In this document: positions 11,625-20,181 of the stretch, piece after piece
How the letters are laid out: each line of letters begins with the position of its first letter
How positions within the stretch are numbered: the first letter of the stretch is position 1
Virus record (IMG/VR): IMGVR_UViG_3300036770_000781
Coordinates: 1-33,991 of that record
DNA from: a virus
Reading direction: 5' to 3' (one strand)
DNA length: 33,991 nt
Made by a program: the position numbers and the translations under genes
The notes under the pieces: model-generated
Told to the model about the DNA's origin: nothing
Database searches by the model: none
What the model saw: only the letters and a program-made list of their open reading frames with translations

Positions 11625-14096
11625 ATGGCTATTGATAAAGCACTGTACCAAGCGCCCAAGGGCATTGAAGAAGAAGCCGATGCGTTAATGGGCGAGCCCG
11701 ACATTGAGATTGAGATTGTAGATCCCGAGGCAGTTAAAATTGAAGCTGGGGGCCTGGAGATACTAATTGACCCAGACGCAGAAGGCCCTGACTTTTACAA
11801 CAACATCGCAGAAGAAATTGACGAATCTGAGCTACAAAGCCTGGGCGCCGAGCTGCTGGCATATGTACAAGATGATTTGGATTCCCGTAAAGACTGGGAG
11901 AGGACGTATAAGGAGGGATTAGTTCTTCTTGGCCTGAAGTACGAAGAGCGCACAGAACCGTGGGACGGGGCTTGTGGTGTATTCCACCCTATGATTACAG
12001 AAGCCGTGGTGCGGTTCCAGTCGGAAACCATCATGGAGACATTCCCTGCCCAAGGGCCGGTGAAAACCAAGATTATTGGTAAAGACACACGCCAGAAAGA
12101 AGAAGCTGCTGCCCGTGTAAAAGAAGACATGAACTACGAGCTGACCGAGCGCATGCCGGAGTTCCGCATGGAGCACGAAAGGATGCTGTGGAACTTACCA
12201 GCTACAGGTTCCGCATTTAAGAAAGTCTACTTTGACCCCAGCCTCCAGCGCCAGACATCGGTCTTCGTACCAGCAGAGGACATTATCGTAGCCTACGGCA
12301 CGGTGGGTTTGGAGAGCGCCGAGCGTGTAACACATCGTATGTACAAAACCAGCAACGAGATTCGTAAGTTGCAGGTGGCAGGCTTTTACCGTGACATTGA
12401 GCTGGGTGAGCCGACCCGATCAAAAAATGAGTTGCAGGAAAAGAAGGACAAAGAAAGCGGAATGTCGTCCATTAACGACGACCGCTATGTTCTGTATGAG
12501 ATCCACGCCAACCTGGATTTACCGGGCTACGAGGACATGGAGGACGACGAGCCGACAGGTATTGCCATACCGTATGTCATAACCGTGATTGAAGGGACAA
12601 ACGATGTCCTGTCGATACGGCGCAATTACTACGAAGACGACGATACAAAAAAGCGACGCGATCACTTCGTGCACTACGTCTACATCCCAGGCTTCGGGTT
12701 TTATGGTTTTGGTCTTTTTCACCTAATTGGTGGGTTTGCAAAATCAGCGACCTCAATCATGAGGCAGCTTGTGGATGCAGGGACACTATCTAACCTGCCA
12801 GGGGGACTGAAGTCCAGAGGGTTGCGAATCAAGGGCGATGACACACCGATTGCCCCAGGCGAGTTCCGAGATGTAGACGTTGGTTCTGGTGCACTGCGGG
12901 ATAATATTTTGCCGCTACCCTATAAAGAACCCAGCGCGACGCTGTATCAGTTGCTTGGAACGATTGTTGAAGAAGGGCGACGATTTGCCGCAACAGCGGA
13001 TATGAAGATTTCAGACATGTCCGCGCAGGCTCCTGTGGGTACCACGTTGGCCTTGTTGGAGCGGATGCTCAAGGTGATGTCAGCCGTTCAGGCGCGGGTG
13101 CACTACGCGTTCAAGCATGAGCTAAAGCTTTTGTCGGCAATTATTAGGGACTACACCGACGACGATTACGACTACGACCCTGCTTCGGGACCTCGTGTTG
13201 CCAAGCGTACAGACTACGACATGGTGGAGATTATCCCTGTGTCCGACCCCAACGCAGCCACAATGTCTCAAAGGGTGGTGCAGTATCAGGCGGTGATTCA
13301 GTTGGCCCAGATGGCGCCTCAGGTGTATGACATACCAGCCCTGCACCGTCAGATGCTTGAAGTGTTGGGAATACGCAACGCTGCCAAACTTGTACCGATG
13401 GAGGACGACCAGACGCCCAAGGACCCCATCACGGAGAACATGAACGCGCTGAAGCTCAAACCTTTGAAAGCGTTTATGTATCAGGACCACACGGCGCATA
13501 TTCAGACACACATGAATATGATGAACGACCCAGCGGTCGCTGCGCTTATCGGACAAAATCCGCAGGCAAGCCTTATTGTGGGTGCGCTACAGGCGCACAT
13601 CGCCGAACACTTGGGCTACCAATACAGGCGTCAGGTTCAAGATGCCATCGGTACACCGCTGCCCGGACCCGAGGAGAAAATCCCAGAGGCCATGGAGGTG
13701 CAGATTTCCAAGATGGTGGCAGAAGGTTCCCAGATTGTTCTGGCCCAAAGCCTACAAGCCAAGGCGCAGCAGCAGGCGCTGCAGAACGCACAAGACCCGA
13801 TCATGATGGCGGAGATGCAGAAACTGCAGATCCAACAGGCCGAGGTCCAGCGTAAAGCGCAGAAGGATCAAGCGGATACGCAGATAAAGATGCTGCAGTT
13901 GCAGCTTGACCAGCTAAAAGCACAGCAGCAGACAGAGCTTGAAGGGGCGCGTTTGGGAGTTGAAATCGAAGCATCTCAAAGTGAGATGGAACTGAAGCGT
14001 CAGATTGCGGAAGCAAAACAGGAGTTGGAAGGGACGCGCTTAGGCGTGGACATTGGCAAAACCTTTGCGGAATCGCAGGAGGCACCTAGAGAATGA
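11625..14096 (+). CDS. Portal protein, 823 aa
   Basis: The gene directly after terL encodes the dodecameric head vertex through which DNA enters. The N-terminal 60 residues are acidic. The core (about 75-640) includes FQSETIMETFPAQGPVKTKI, a wing and stem region (YIPGFGFYGFGLFHLIGG), and ISDMSAQAPVGTTLALLER. The last 130 residues are Gln-, Ala- and Lys-rich helix (QQAEVQRKAQKDQADTQIKM), with a repeated ELEG-RLGV-I. This fits a long helical barrel as in P22-type portals and is much longer than typical 450-550-aa siphovirus portals. GGAG lies 6 bases before the ATG. Confidence 0.88.
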   Translation: MAIDKALYQAPKGIEEEADALMGEPDIEIEIVDPEAVKIEAGGLEILIDPDAEGPDFYNNIAEEIDESELQSLGAELLAYVQDDLDSRKDWERTYKEGLVLLGLKYEERTEPWDGACGVFHPMITEAVVRFQSETIMETFPAQGPVKTKIIGKDTRQKEEAAARVKEDMNYELTERMPEFRMEHERMLWNLPATGSAFKKVYFDPSLQRQTSVFVPAEDIIVAYGTVGLESAERVTHRMYKTSNEIRKLQVAGFYRDIELGEPTRSKNELQEKKDKESGMSSINDDRYVLYEIHANLDLPGYEDMEDDEPTGIAIPYVITVIEGTNDVLSIRRNYYEDDDTKKRRDHFVHYVYIPGFGFYGFGLFHLIGGFAKSATSIMRQLVDAGTLSNLPGGLKSRGLRIKGDDTPIAPGEFRDVDVGSGALRDNILPLPYKEPSATLYQLLGTIVEEGRRFAATADMKISDMSAQAPVGTTLALLERMLKVMSAVQARVHYAFKHELKLLSAIIRDYTDDDYDYDPASGPRVAKRTDYDMVEIIPVSDPNAATMSQRVVQYQAVIQLAQMAPQVYDIPALHRQMLEVLGIRNAAKLVPMEDDQTPKDPITENMNALKLKPLKAFMYQDHTAHIQTHMNMMNDPAVAALIGQNPQASLIVGALQAHIAEHLGYQYRRQVQDAIGTPLPGPEEKIPEAMEVQISKMVAEGSQIVLAQSLQAKAQQQALQNAQDPIMMAEMQKLQIQQAEVQRKAQKDQADTQIKMLQLQLDQLKAQQQTELEGARLGVEIEASQSEMELKRQIAEAKQELEGTRLGVDIGKTFAESQEAPRE

Positions 14097-14287
14097 TTAA
14101 TAAATTCGTAGAAGTTCTACGCGAAAAGATTAGAGAAGACTTAAATAACTACGCCGACGACATTGCAGGCGGCGCTTGTCAAAATTTCGAGCAGTACCAA
14201 AAACTCTGCGGGGTCATCCAAGGTCTAGCCATGGCAGAGTCCTATCTTTTAGACCTTGCTAAGAAAGTAGAGGAAGCAGATGACTGA
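14093..14287 (+). CDS. Small helical protein of the head operon, 64 aa
   Basis: This is an all-helical acidic protein (VEVLREKIREDLNNYADDIA; a second helix QKLCGVIQGLAMAESYLLDL). Similar small proteins follow portal genes in related environmental phages, but I know no function. It could be a portal or scaffold cofactor. The start overlaps the portal stop (ATGA), and its own end overlaps the GroES-like gene by 8 bases. AGGAGG lies 10 bases upstream of the ATG. Confidence 0.8.
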   Translation: MINKFVEVLREKIREDLNNYADDIAGGACQNFEQYQKLCGVIQGLAMAESYLLDLAKKVEEADD

Positions 14288-14636
14288 CGAAACTCAGCAG
14301 GCAACCCAGTTGCCAAACCCCACAGGTTGGAAATTATTGTGTGCTATTCCTGAGGTCGAGGATAAGTTTTCCGGCACGGACCTGTTAAAGCCAGATTCCA
14401 TGGCAAAAATTGAAGAGCACAGCACAACTGTTTTGTTTGTCGTTAAAGTTGGCCCCGATGCCTACAAAGACGAAAGTAAATTTCCGCATGGCCCCTGGTG
14501 TAAAGAGGGTGACTTTGTGTTAGTGCGTGCTTACTCAGGAACTCGTTTTAAAATTCACGGCAGAGAGTTCCGCCTGCTTAATGACGATCAGGTTGAAGCC
14601 GTTGTCGAAGACCCACGTGGGTATACCCGCGCTTAA
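14280..14636 (+). CDS. GroES-like co-chaperonin, 118 aa
   Basis: The protein follows the chaperonin-10 layout. It opens with PTGWKLLCAIPEV, then has a variable loop where the mobile loop would be (FSGTDLLKPDSMAKIEEHST). Next come VLFVVKVGPDAYKD, GPWCKEGDFVLVRAYSGT, KIHGREFRLLNDDQVEAVV, matching the GroES strands VVAVGPG, VKVGD-V, YSGTE-K-dG-e--I--e-DILAVI. It would cap host GroEL to help fold capsid protein, as phage T4 gp31 does. Its place between portal and scaffold supports this. The C-terminus is extended by about 10 residues. Confidence 0.78.
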   Translation: MTDETQQATQLPNPTGWKLLCAIPEVEDKFSGTDLLKPDSMAKIEEHSTTVLFVVKVGPDAYKDESKFPHGPWCKEGDFVLVRAYSGTRFKIHGREFRLLNDDQVEAVVEDPRGYTRA

Positions 14637-14648
14637 TAGGAGCTAATC

Positions 14649-15584
14649 ATGGCAGAAAATTACAAATTTCCCGACGAAAAAGAACCCGAAGATAACGATT
14701 TTGAAGTTGAAACTGAAGAAGGTGATATTGAGCTAGAAATCGTAGACGATACGCCTGTAGAAGACCGTGGGCGTAAGCCTCTTGACCGTGAAGTTGCGGA
14801 TCCAACGGATGAAGAGGTCGCTGAGTACAGCGAAAAAGTACAAAAGCGAATGAAGGAGCTTACGCACGCACGTCATGACGAGCGTCGGGCAAAAGAAGCA
14901 GCTACGCGTGAGCGGGAAGAAGCAATCCGTATTGCGCAAAAACTAATCGAAGAAAACAAAGCACTGCGCCAAAACGTCAACACAAGCCAGAACACGGCAG
15001 TTGAAAGTATGAAGGCCCAGGCTGAGTCAAATTTGGTTATGGTTCGTAAAAAGCTCAAGGAAGCTCAAGAGAATTACGACACCGACGCGATTATTGCTGC
15101 CCAAGAAGAGTTGGCTGAAGCGAAGTTTAGTATAGAGCGTTTGAAAAATTATCGTCCAGCCCCTTTACAGGAACGAAAAGAAGAGGTATATAATCAAACC
15201 ACTACGCCGCAGGCACCTCCGCCCGACCCAAAAGCGATGAGCTGGCAACAGCAAAATCAATGGTTCGGTCAGGATGATGAGATGACCAGTCTAGCCTTAG
15301 CGGTGCACAAAAAATTGGTCGAATCAGGGGTTGATCCCCGCAGTGATGAATATTACGAGCGAGTAGACACTCGCATGCGCGAAGTGTTTCCGAGTCATTT
15401 CGGAGAGACAAAGAAGGAACAACCGAGTAAACGTTCGGCTAACGTAGTAGCCGCTGTAACACGATCTGCCAATGGCAAAACAAAAGTTAAATTAACAAAA
15501 ACCCAGGAAGCCCTGGCGAGAAAATTTAACTTGACCAATGAGCAGTACGCTAAAGAAGTCCTTAAACTTACATCGGAGTCCTAA
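14649..15584 (+). CDS. Head scaffolding protein (probable), 311 aa
   Basis: The position before the capsid genes and the composition indicate an internal scaffold that directs procapsid assembly and then leaves. The N-terminal 60 residues are very acidic. Residues about 60-180 form a long charged coiled coil (EYSEKVQKRMKELTHARHDE; RRAKEAATREREEAIRIAQK). A Pro/Gln-rich linker follows, and the C-terminus is basic and helical (GKTKVKLTKTQEALARKFNL), as expected for the part that binds coat protein. AGGAG lies before the ATG. Confidence 0.75.
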   Translation: MAENYKFPDEKEPEDNDFEVETEEGDIELEIVDDTPVEDRGRKPLDREVADPTDEEVAEYSEKVQKRMKELTHARHDERRAKEAATREREEAIRIAQKLIEENKALRQNVNTSQNTAVESMKAQAESNLVMVRKKLKEAQENYDTDAIIAAQEELAEAKFSIERLKNYRPAPLQERKEEVYNQTTTPQAPPPDPKAMSWQQQNQWFGQDDEMTSLALAVHKKLVESGVDPRSDEYYERVDTRMREVFPSHFGETKKEQPSKRSANVVAAVTRSANGKTKVKLTKTQEALARKFNLTNEQYAKEVLKLTSES

Positions 15585-15585
15585 A

Positions 15586-16062
15586 ATGTCTGAACGAATT
15601 AGCCGTGACGGCGCGCAAGAGCGCACGCCTAGAAACCTTCAAACACGTGAGAGTTCTGCTCGTAGCATGGAATATGCGCCACCGAGCACTCTTCCTGACC
15701 CCACCCCTCAACCGGGCTGGAAGTTTCGATGGATTGCAACTGCCCTTCTAGGCGCTGCTCTTCCTCAAAATGTTTCCAGAAAAACCCGTGAAGGTTGGGA
15801 ACCGGTCAAAGCTCTTGACCATCCCGAGCTTATGCTCGCAGGTGATAAAAACGGGAACGTTGAACTGGGCGGTTTAATTTTGTGCAAAATGCCAGAAGAA
15901 TTGGTGGATTCGCGCAATAACTTTTACCGCAAACAAAACGCATCCCAAATGGAGTCTGTGGATAACAACTTCATGCGTCAAAGTGATCCCCGTATGCCAC
16001 TGTTTAGTGAAAAGAAATCTTCAACTACCAGAGGCGTCGGATTTGGAAATGGTTCTAAATAA
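15586..16062 (+). CDS. Hypothetical head-operon protein, 158 aa
   Basis: This is unrecognised but consistently placed between scaffold and capsid genes, so probably virion or assembly related. The N-terminus is basic and disordered (RDGAQERTPRNLQTRESSAR). A middle compact part reads PQPGWKFRWIATALLGAALP and EGWEPVKALDHPELMLAGDK, then GLILCKMPEELVDSRNNFY. The tail is Ser/Gly-rich. ATG 15586 is chosen because CGGAG lies about 8 bases upstream; the longer frame overlaps the scaffold gene. Confidence 0.75.
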   Translation: MSERISRDGAQERTPRNLQTRESSARSMEYAPPSTLPDPTPQPGWKFRWIATALLGAALPQNVSRKTREGWEPVKALDHPELMLAGDKNGNVELGGLILCKMPEELVDSRNNFYRKQNASQMESVDNNFMRQSDPRMPLFSEKKSSTTRGVGFGNGSK

Positions 16063-16079
16063 ATTTTTAGGAGTTAAAA

Positions 16080-16733
16080 ATGGCTTATCCTACTGTTAGC
16101 AAGCCTTATGGCTTGCAACCGGTCAATTTGATCGGCGGTCAGGTCTTTGCCGGTGCAACTCGCTATCGTCGTATTGCCAGTGCTTATGCAACGGCAATCT
16201 TCTATGGCGATCTGGTGAAACTGACAACGGACGGCACTATTGTTCTGGCTAACGAAACCACCACAGGTCCTTCTACGGGCTTTGCTGGCGTTTTCCTCGG
16301 CTGCACATACACCGACCCCACAAGTAATCAAGTTCGTTTCCAACAGTACTATCCTGGTGGCATCACGCCTCCTACCGGTACGTTCATTAACGCCATTATT
16401 GCTGATGATCCCGACACCCTCTTTAAGATGGTTGTGGTCTCTGGCACAACGGTCGTTACTGGTATTCAGTACACAGGCATTGGTCAGAACTCAACCTTGG
16501 TTCAAAACACGGGTTCTACAATTACTGGAAACTCGGCAGTGGCCTTGTTGGATGCTACAGGTACGGCTAAGACGTTGCCTATTCGTATCGTTGACGTTGT
16601 TCAAGACACTTCATATATTTCTAGTGGTAACGTTTTGTTCCCAGAAGTGATTGTCAAAATCAATGCTCCTTCGATGGATGGTGATGGCGTATCGTCTGGC
16701 GGTCATATGTACAACAACCCGCTTGGCCTATAA
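16080..16733 (+). CDS. Putative capsid decoration protein, 217 aa
   Basis: This is a beta-rich protein with many Gly, Thr and Val and few charges, directly before the major capsid gene. It opens AYPTVSKPYGLQPVNLIGGQ, then RYRRIASAYATAIFYGDLVK and alternating strand patterns. It ends in a Gly-rich tail with HMYNNPLGL. This composition suits an outer head protein or a capsid accessory. No named family is certain. GGAG lies about 8 bases before the ATG. Confidence 0.7.
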   Translation: MAYPTVSKPYGLQPVNLIGGQVFAGATRYRRIASAYATAIFYGDLVKLTTDGTIVLANETTTGPSTGFAGVFLGCTYTDPTSNQVRFQQYYPGGITPPTGTFINAIIADDPDTLFKMVVVSGTTVVTGIQYTGIGQNSTLVQNTGSTITGNSAVALLDATGTAKTLPIRIVDVVQDTSYISSGNVLFPEVIVKINAPSMDGDGVSSGGHMYNNPLGL

Positions 16734-16744
16734 GGAGCTAACAA

Positions 16745-17656
16745 ATGGCTATTTCACGCGCACAACTACTTAAAGAACTCCTCCCAGGACTGAACGCTTT
16801 GTTTGGTCTTGAGTATGCACGCTACGGCGAAGAGCATAAGGAGATTTACGAAACCGAAACCTCTGAGCGTTCATTTGAAGAAGAAACCAAGCTGTCTGGT
16901 TTCTCTGCTGCCCCCGTTAAAAACGAAGGTGCCGCAATTTCTTATGACAACGCACAAGAGGCTTTCACTGCTCGGTACACACACGAAACCATTGCTCTTG
17001 GTTTTTCCGTGACTGAAGAGGCCGTTGAGGACAACCTCTATGACTCTCTTTCTGCTCGGTATACCAAGGCCCTGGCTCGTGCCATGTCGTACACCAAACA
17101 AGTTAAAGCCGCAGCCGTTCTAAACAACGGTTTCGACAGCAACTTCCCTGGTGGCGATGGTGTGCCTTTGTTCTCTGCTTCGCACCCCTTGGTGTCTGGC
17201 GGTGTTAACAGCAACGTTCCCACCACCCCTGCTGACCTGAATGAGACTTCTCTTGAGAACGCCGTTATTCAGATCGCTGCTTGGACGGATGAGCGTGGCC
17301 TGTTAATTGCAGCTCGTCCTCGCAAGCTTGTTATTCCTCCTGCATTGCAGTTTATTGCAACCCGCCTCCTTGAGACTGAACTTCGAGTTGGTACGGCTGA
17401 CAACGACATCAATGCGTTGAAGAATAACGGCTCAATTCCTGAGGGTTACACAATTAACCACTACTTGACCGACACCGATGCGTGGTTCCTTACCACGGAC
17501 GTTCCTAACGGCATGAAGCACTTTATTCGTACTCCGCTTCAGAACTCGATGGATGGTGACTTTGATACCGGCAACGTCCGATACAAAGCCCGTGAACGTT
17601 ATAGTTTTGGCTTCTCCGATCCTCTGGGCATGTTTGGCTCATCTGGCGCGGCGTAA
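16745..17656 (+). CDS. Major capsid protein, 303 aa
   Basis: The gene order and sequence fit an HK97-fold coat protein of the Mu gpT-like branch. The N-terminal arm is charged and includes EIYETETSERSFEEETKL. An E-loop-like part contains YDNAQEAFTARYTHETIALG. The core reads VPLFSASHPLVSGG, then LIAARPRKLVIPPALQFIAT, then WFLTTDVPNGMKHFIRTPLQ. The C-terminus holds RYKARERYSFGFSDPLGMFG. There is no obvious N-terminal prodomain. AAGGAG lies before the ATG. An intrinsic terminator follows the stop by 4 bases, suggesting that capsid mRNA is made in excess of downstream genes. Confidence 0.85.
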   Translation: MAISRAQLLKELLPGLNALFGLEYARYGEEHKEIYETETSERSFEEETKLSGFSAAPVKNEGAAISYDNAQEAFTARYTHETIALGFSVTEEAVEDNLYDSLSARYTKALARAMSYTKQVKAAAVLNNGFDSNFPGGDGVPLFSASHPLVSGGVNSNVPTTPADLNETSLENAVIQIAAWTDERGLLIAARPRKLVIPPALQFIATRLLETELRVGTADNDINALKNNGSIPEGYTINHYLTDTDAWFLTTDVPNGMKHFIRTPLQNSMDGDFDTGNVRYKARERYSFGFSDPLGMFGSSGAA

Positions 17657-17660
17657 TGAG

Positions 17661-17690
17661 AGGGGGCCTTGTGCCCCCTTTCTGTTTCAC
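17661..17690 (+). terminator. Intrinsic terminator after the major capsid gene
   Basis: AGGGGGC-CTTGT-GCCCCCT followed by TTCTGTTT on the plus strand. The seven-base stem and T-rich tail indicate a terminator, possibly partial because the same-direction genes resume 100 bases later. Confidence 0.8.
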
Positions 17691-17718
17691 TGTATTATTT
17701 AGCTACTAGGAATTTTTA

Positions 17719-17761
17719 CTCATACCGACTGACCTAGCAGACTTAGTAGAGACGGTATGAG
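17719..17761 (+). promoter_or_regulatory. Leader hairpin CTCATACCG-N25-CGGTATGAG
   Basis: Perfect nine-base arms around a 25-base loop lie 28 bases before the next gene start, in the 132-base gap after the capsid gene. A TATTAT hexamer (17693-17698) upstream could be a -10. It may be a leader RNA structure or an operator. Confidence 0.5.
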
Positions 17762-17788
17762 GATGTGCTACTACACGAAAGGAACGTC

Positions 17789-18517
17789 ATGGCACGTACG
17801 ACTTTTTCCGGCCCAGTGAGGGCTGGCTATCAAGGGGGCGACGCAAGCGCTCAACAACCCCTTACTCCCACCACAATTAATACTGGTTCGGTAATCCCCG
17901 TTGACGAGGGCACCGCAACCTCTGGTTTCTATGCTCGTGTAATGCCGACTGTCGGCTTTGGTTCAAGCGATTATCAGACTCCTGGTGAGGCTCTTGCCGT
18001 TTTTGGTCGCGTTCAAACAGGCGCACCCTTTGCGACGCTTCCCACTACTACGTTTAACCACATTGCTGGTGTAGCAGGTGAGTTTGCTGTTATCGGCTCC
18101 TACACCAATAACGCTCTTATGGCTGGTGTGATGGGCATTATTAACACCAACACCCTGTCTGGTGATGCTGCTGTTATGGCCTTCATGGATGGTGATGCTG
18201 GTACGACAACTTGTCGTGCGGCCTTCGGTGTTGCTATGGCTCAAACCACTGCTGCTTCTGGATTTACTTACGGCCTCGATCTTAAGATTCAAGACCCAGT
18301 TGCTGACGGCGGTGGTCCTTCGGGAGTTCAAGCCTATAAGACCGCTGAAATTCGTTTGGCTGATGACGCTAACGATGATCCTGTGGTTATTAAGGTTGGC
18401 AGCTTTACTGATGGCACAGCTTCTGGCCTTGGTATTGGTTCTCTTGGAATTAACAGTACGACCGGAAAACTGCTTGTGGTTGACTCAAGCGGCGACTGGC
18501 AAGAAGTTACTGTTTAA
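17789..18517 (+). CDS. Structural protein, beta-rich, 242 aa
   Basis: This is a low-charge protein full of Gly, Ala, Thr and Val, after the capsid gene and its terminator. Segments such as GFYARVMPTVGFGSSDYQTP and ATSGF are strand-like, and the C-terminus (GIGSLGINSTTGKLLVVDSS then GDWQEVTV) resembles the ends of phage fibre-like or decoration proteins. I infer a virion surface or head protein with no family assignment. ATG 17789 with AAGGA 6 bases upstream is preferred over GTG 17765. The stop overlaps the next start as TAATG. Confidence 0.72.
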   Translation: MARTTFSGPVRAGYQGGDASAQQPLTPTTINTGSVIPVDEGTATSGFYARVMPTVGFGSSDYQTPGEALAVFGRVQTGAPFATLPTTTFNHIAGVAGEFAVIGSYTNNALMAGVMGIINTNTLSGDAAVMAFMDGDAGTTTCRAAFGVAMAQTTAASGFTYGLDLKIQDPVADGGGPSGVQAYKTAEIRLADDANDDPVVIKVGSFTDGTASGLGIGSLGINSTTGKLLVVDSSGDWQEVTV

Positions 18518-18690
18518 TGTTGACCCATAAAGACCCAGAGGTCCAAGTCATGCTTGGGCTTCTGGAAAACCAAAGGGATTATTTAATGGGCCTTGTAGCA
18601 GTGCAAGCTAAACAGCTAGCCGAGTTAAACACAAAACTTGAAGCTGCTACGAAACAAGCGGAGAGCCAAGATGGCAAGTCAACAGTATGA
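18517..18690 (+). CDS. Small coiled-coil protein, 57 aa
   Basis: The frame starts at an ATG overlapping the upstream stop (TAATG) and ends within the next gene. The product (MLTHKDPEVQVMLGLLENQR then DYLMGLVAVQAKQLAELNTK) is a nearly continuous helix with heptad-like leucines. It has a polar tail QAESQDGKSTV. It may be an assembly cofactor, but that is a guess. The 20-base overlap with the following start suggests coupled translation. Confidence 0.65.
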   Translation: MLTHKDPEVQVMLGLLENQRDYLMGLVAVQAKQLAELNTKLEAATKQAESQDGKSTV

Positions 18691-19273
18691 TATTTGGTCA
18701 GTAACACCAGAGGCCGATGTCGATTTTTACCGAGCTGCTGCTACTATTGCTGCTGCGGGTCCTTTAACGTTACTTAAAACAATCCCAGGCCGCAATGGCT
18801 ATGGGTTTAAAGTTTCGGTTACTTCAAACGGTAATGACGCGACCACGATATTTACGATTACAGGAACAATTGTCGGGCAGACAACCAATGGCGGTATTGG
18901 TACTGAAACAATCACAGGCGTTAACGCCAACACCGTTTCTTCAACCAAGTACTTCTCTTCTGTCACAAGTGTTGTAGCAAGTGCAACTTCAGCAAACAGC
19001 GTAAGCGTTGGATACACCGCTGATTTGGCCCTCCCGCGCACGCGAATTAAGGGTTTGTACTATGTAGGTAGCGGAAGCCCAGGCAGCATTGTGATTACTT
19101 CAGCCAACGTAACAGCGCCTTTGTACAAGATCATTACCCCAACCAACGGCGCTAGTTTTGCCGATAGCCTGTTTATGCCTGCTGAAGGCATCCTGGTGGG
19201 TAACGACGCACGGGACGACTTTGCAACGGTAACGGTTACAAACGTAACTTCGTTTACTCTTCTGTGTGGCTAG
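18671..19273 (+). CDS. Structural protein, beta-rich, 200 aa
   Basis: The composition (Thr, Val, Ser, Gly, Asn; very few charges) and repeated strand-like segments (FKVSVTSNGNDATTIFTITG; VTSVVASATSANSVSVGYTA) suggest an all-beta virion protein. The N-terminus reads MASQQYDIWSVTPEADVDFY. No named family is recognised. ATG 18671 is selected because CGGAGAG lies about 7 bases upstream; the longer frame to 18638 runs through the coiled-coil gene. Confidence 0.72.
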   Translation: MASQQYDIWSVTPEADVDFYRAAATIAAAGPLTLLKTIPGRNGYGFKVSVTSNGNDATTIFTITGTIVGQTTNGGIGTETITGVNANTVSSTKYFSSVTSVVASATSANSVSVGYTADLALPRTRIKGLYYVGSGSPGSIVITSANVTAPLYKIITPTNGASFADSLFMPAEGILVGNDARDDFATVTVTNVTSFTLLCG

Positions 19274-19274
19274 C

Positions 19275-19559
19275 ATGGCTAAGGGCATGGGCATCAAAAC
19301 GTCGGTAAAAAGCGGTAACTTCCGACGAACAAAACAGGGTGCTGGCATGACGGAGAAAGGCGTAAAAGCCTACCGTAAGGCCAACCCTGGCTCTAAGCTA
19401 CAGACTGCCGTTACAGAAGATAGCCCCACAGGCAAGCGTGCAGCGCGGCGTAAATCGTTTTGCGCTCGTATGACCGGTATGAAGAAGCTGGCTAAGCCCG
19501 AAACACGTAAAGACCCCAACAGCCGAATTAATCAATCATTAAAAAGGTGGAAGTGCTGA
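19275..19559 (+). CDS. Small basic protein, DUF6321-like, 94 aa
   Basis: The lysine- and arginine-rich sequence carries GMTEKGVKAYRKANPGSKL, a middle GKRAARRKSFCARMTGMKK and the end DPNSRINQSLKRWKC. This combination matches a phage family I recall as DUF6321, common in T4-like cyanophages and environmental phages. Its function is unknown. The high charge suggests nucleic-acid contact or DNA condensation in the head. The start follows the previous stop by 1 base. The stop overlaps the next ATG (TGATG). Confidence 0.75.
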   Translation: MAKGMGIKTSVKSGNFRRTKQGAGMTEKGVKAYRKANPGSKLQTAVTEDSPTGKRAARRKSFCARMTGMKKLAKPETRKDPNSRINQSLKRWKC

Positions 19560-19789
19560 TGAGCGTCGAACGTGAACTAGCCGAACACGGCGTTGAAATC
19601 AAGCACATCCAGGACGACATGGACCGGATGATGAAGGATATTGATGAGATCAAGCGTTCTCTGGCAGAGATTAATCGCACTCTTTCAGAAGCCAAAGGCG
19701 GCTGGAAAACAATGATGGCTGTGGCAGGACTAGCCGCCGCAGTAAGCGGCACATTAGGGTTTTTACTACATTATTTAACAGGGAAATAA
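19559..19789 (+). CDS. Coiled-coil membrane protein, XhlA/holin-like, 76 aa
   Basis: Residues 1-45 form a charged amphipathic helix (ELAEHGVEIKHIQDDMDRMM; DIDEIKRSLAEINRTLSEAK). Residues about 51-72 are a single membrane segment (TMMAVAGLAAAVSGTLGFLL), then HYLTGK. This layout matches XhlA-type holin accessory proteins, which sit in the inner membrane. The gene lies far from the lysis cassette, so a role in another membrane step is possible. AGGTGGA precedes the ATG, which overlaps the upstream stop. Confidence 0.65.
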   Translation: MSVERELAEHGVEIKHIQDDMDRMMKDIDEIKRSLAEINRTLSEAKGGWKTMMAVAGLAAAVSGTLGFLLHYLTGK

Positions 19790-19791
19790 TC

Positions 19792-20181
19792 ATGCCTCTT
19801 GAAATAACACCCAAGACATTTGGCGCAGCTTTTAGTGCTGCTCGTAAACGTGGCGATAAAACCTTTGATTTCAAGGGTAAGAAATACACCACAGAAACTA
19901 AAGAAGAAAAAGTAACGCCCGAGGCTAAAAAAGTCATGGATCAGACGCGTAGAGATCGTGAAGGCAACTTCCGTGCTCAAGCCCGTAAATCTGACGTTGA
20001 CATGGAAACTCCTGAAGAGCGTGGCGCCATGAACCTTGAGGGTTTCAAGCGCGACAAAAAAGACATGGAAGGTTCTGGCGAGTATTCGCCGTTTAAAAAA
20101 GGCGGCTCAGTAAAGTCTTCCGCTTCCAAGCGTGCTGACGGGATTGCAATGCGCGGTAAAACTCGTGGAAAAATGGTCTGA
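19792..20181 (+). CDS. Basic phage protein with SASKRADG tail, 129 aa
   Basis: The N-terminus (ITPKTFGAAFSAARKRGDKT then FDFKGKKYTTETKEE) is a motif I recognise from many environmental phage proteins of unknown role. The middle is charged and probably disordered. The C-terminus (FKKGGSVKSSASKRADGIAM then RGKTRGKMV) is shared with the 68-aa protein at 20845. The protein is presumably virion- or DNA-associated given its charge, but there is no proof. The stop overlaps the next start. Confidence 0.72.
   Translation: MPLEITPKTFGAAFSAARKRGDKTFDFKGKKYTTETKEEKVTPEAKKVMDQTRRDREGNFRAQARKSDVDMETPEERGAMNLEGFKRDKKDMEGSGEYSPFKKGGSVKSSASKRADGIAMRGKTRGKMV

Noticed and set aside
17700-17788. tRNA or tRNA-like element after the capsid gene
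   Set aside because: The dyad has a 25-base loop and there is no T-arm sequence or acceptor stem pairing.
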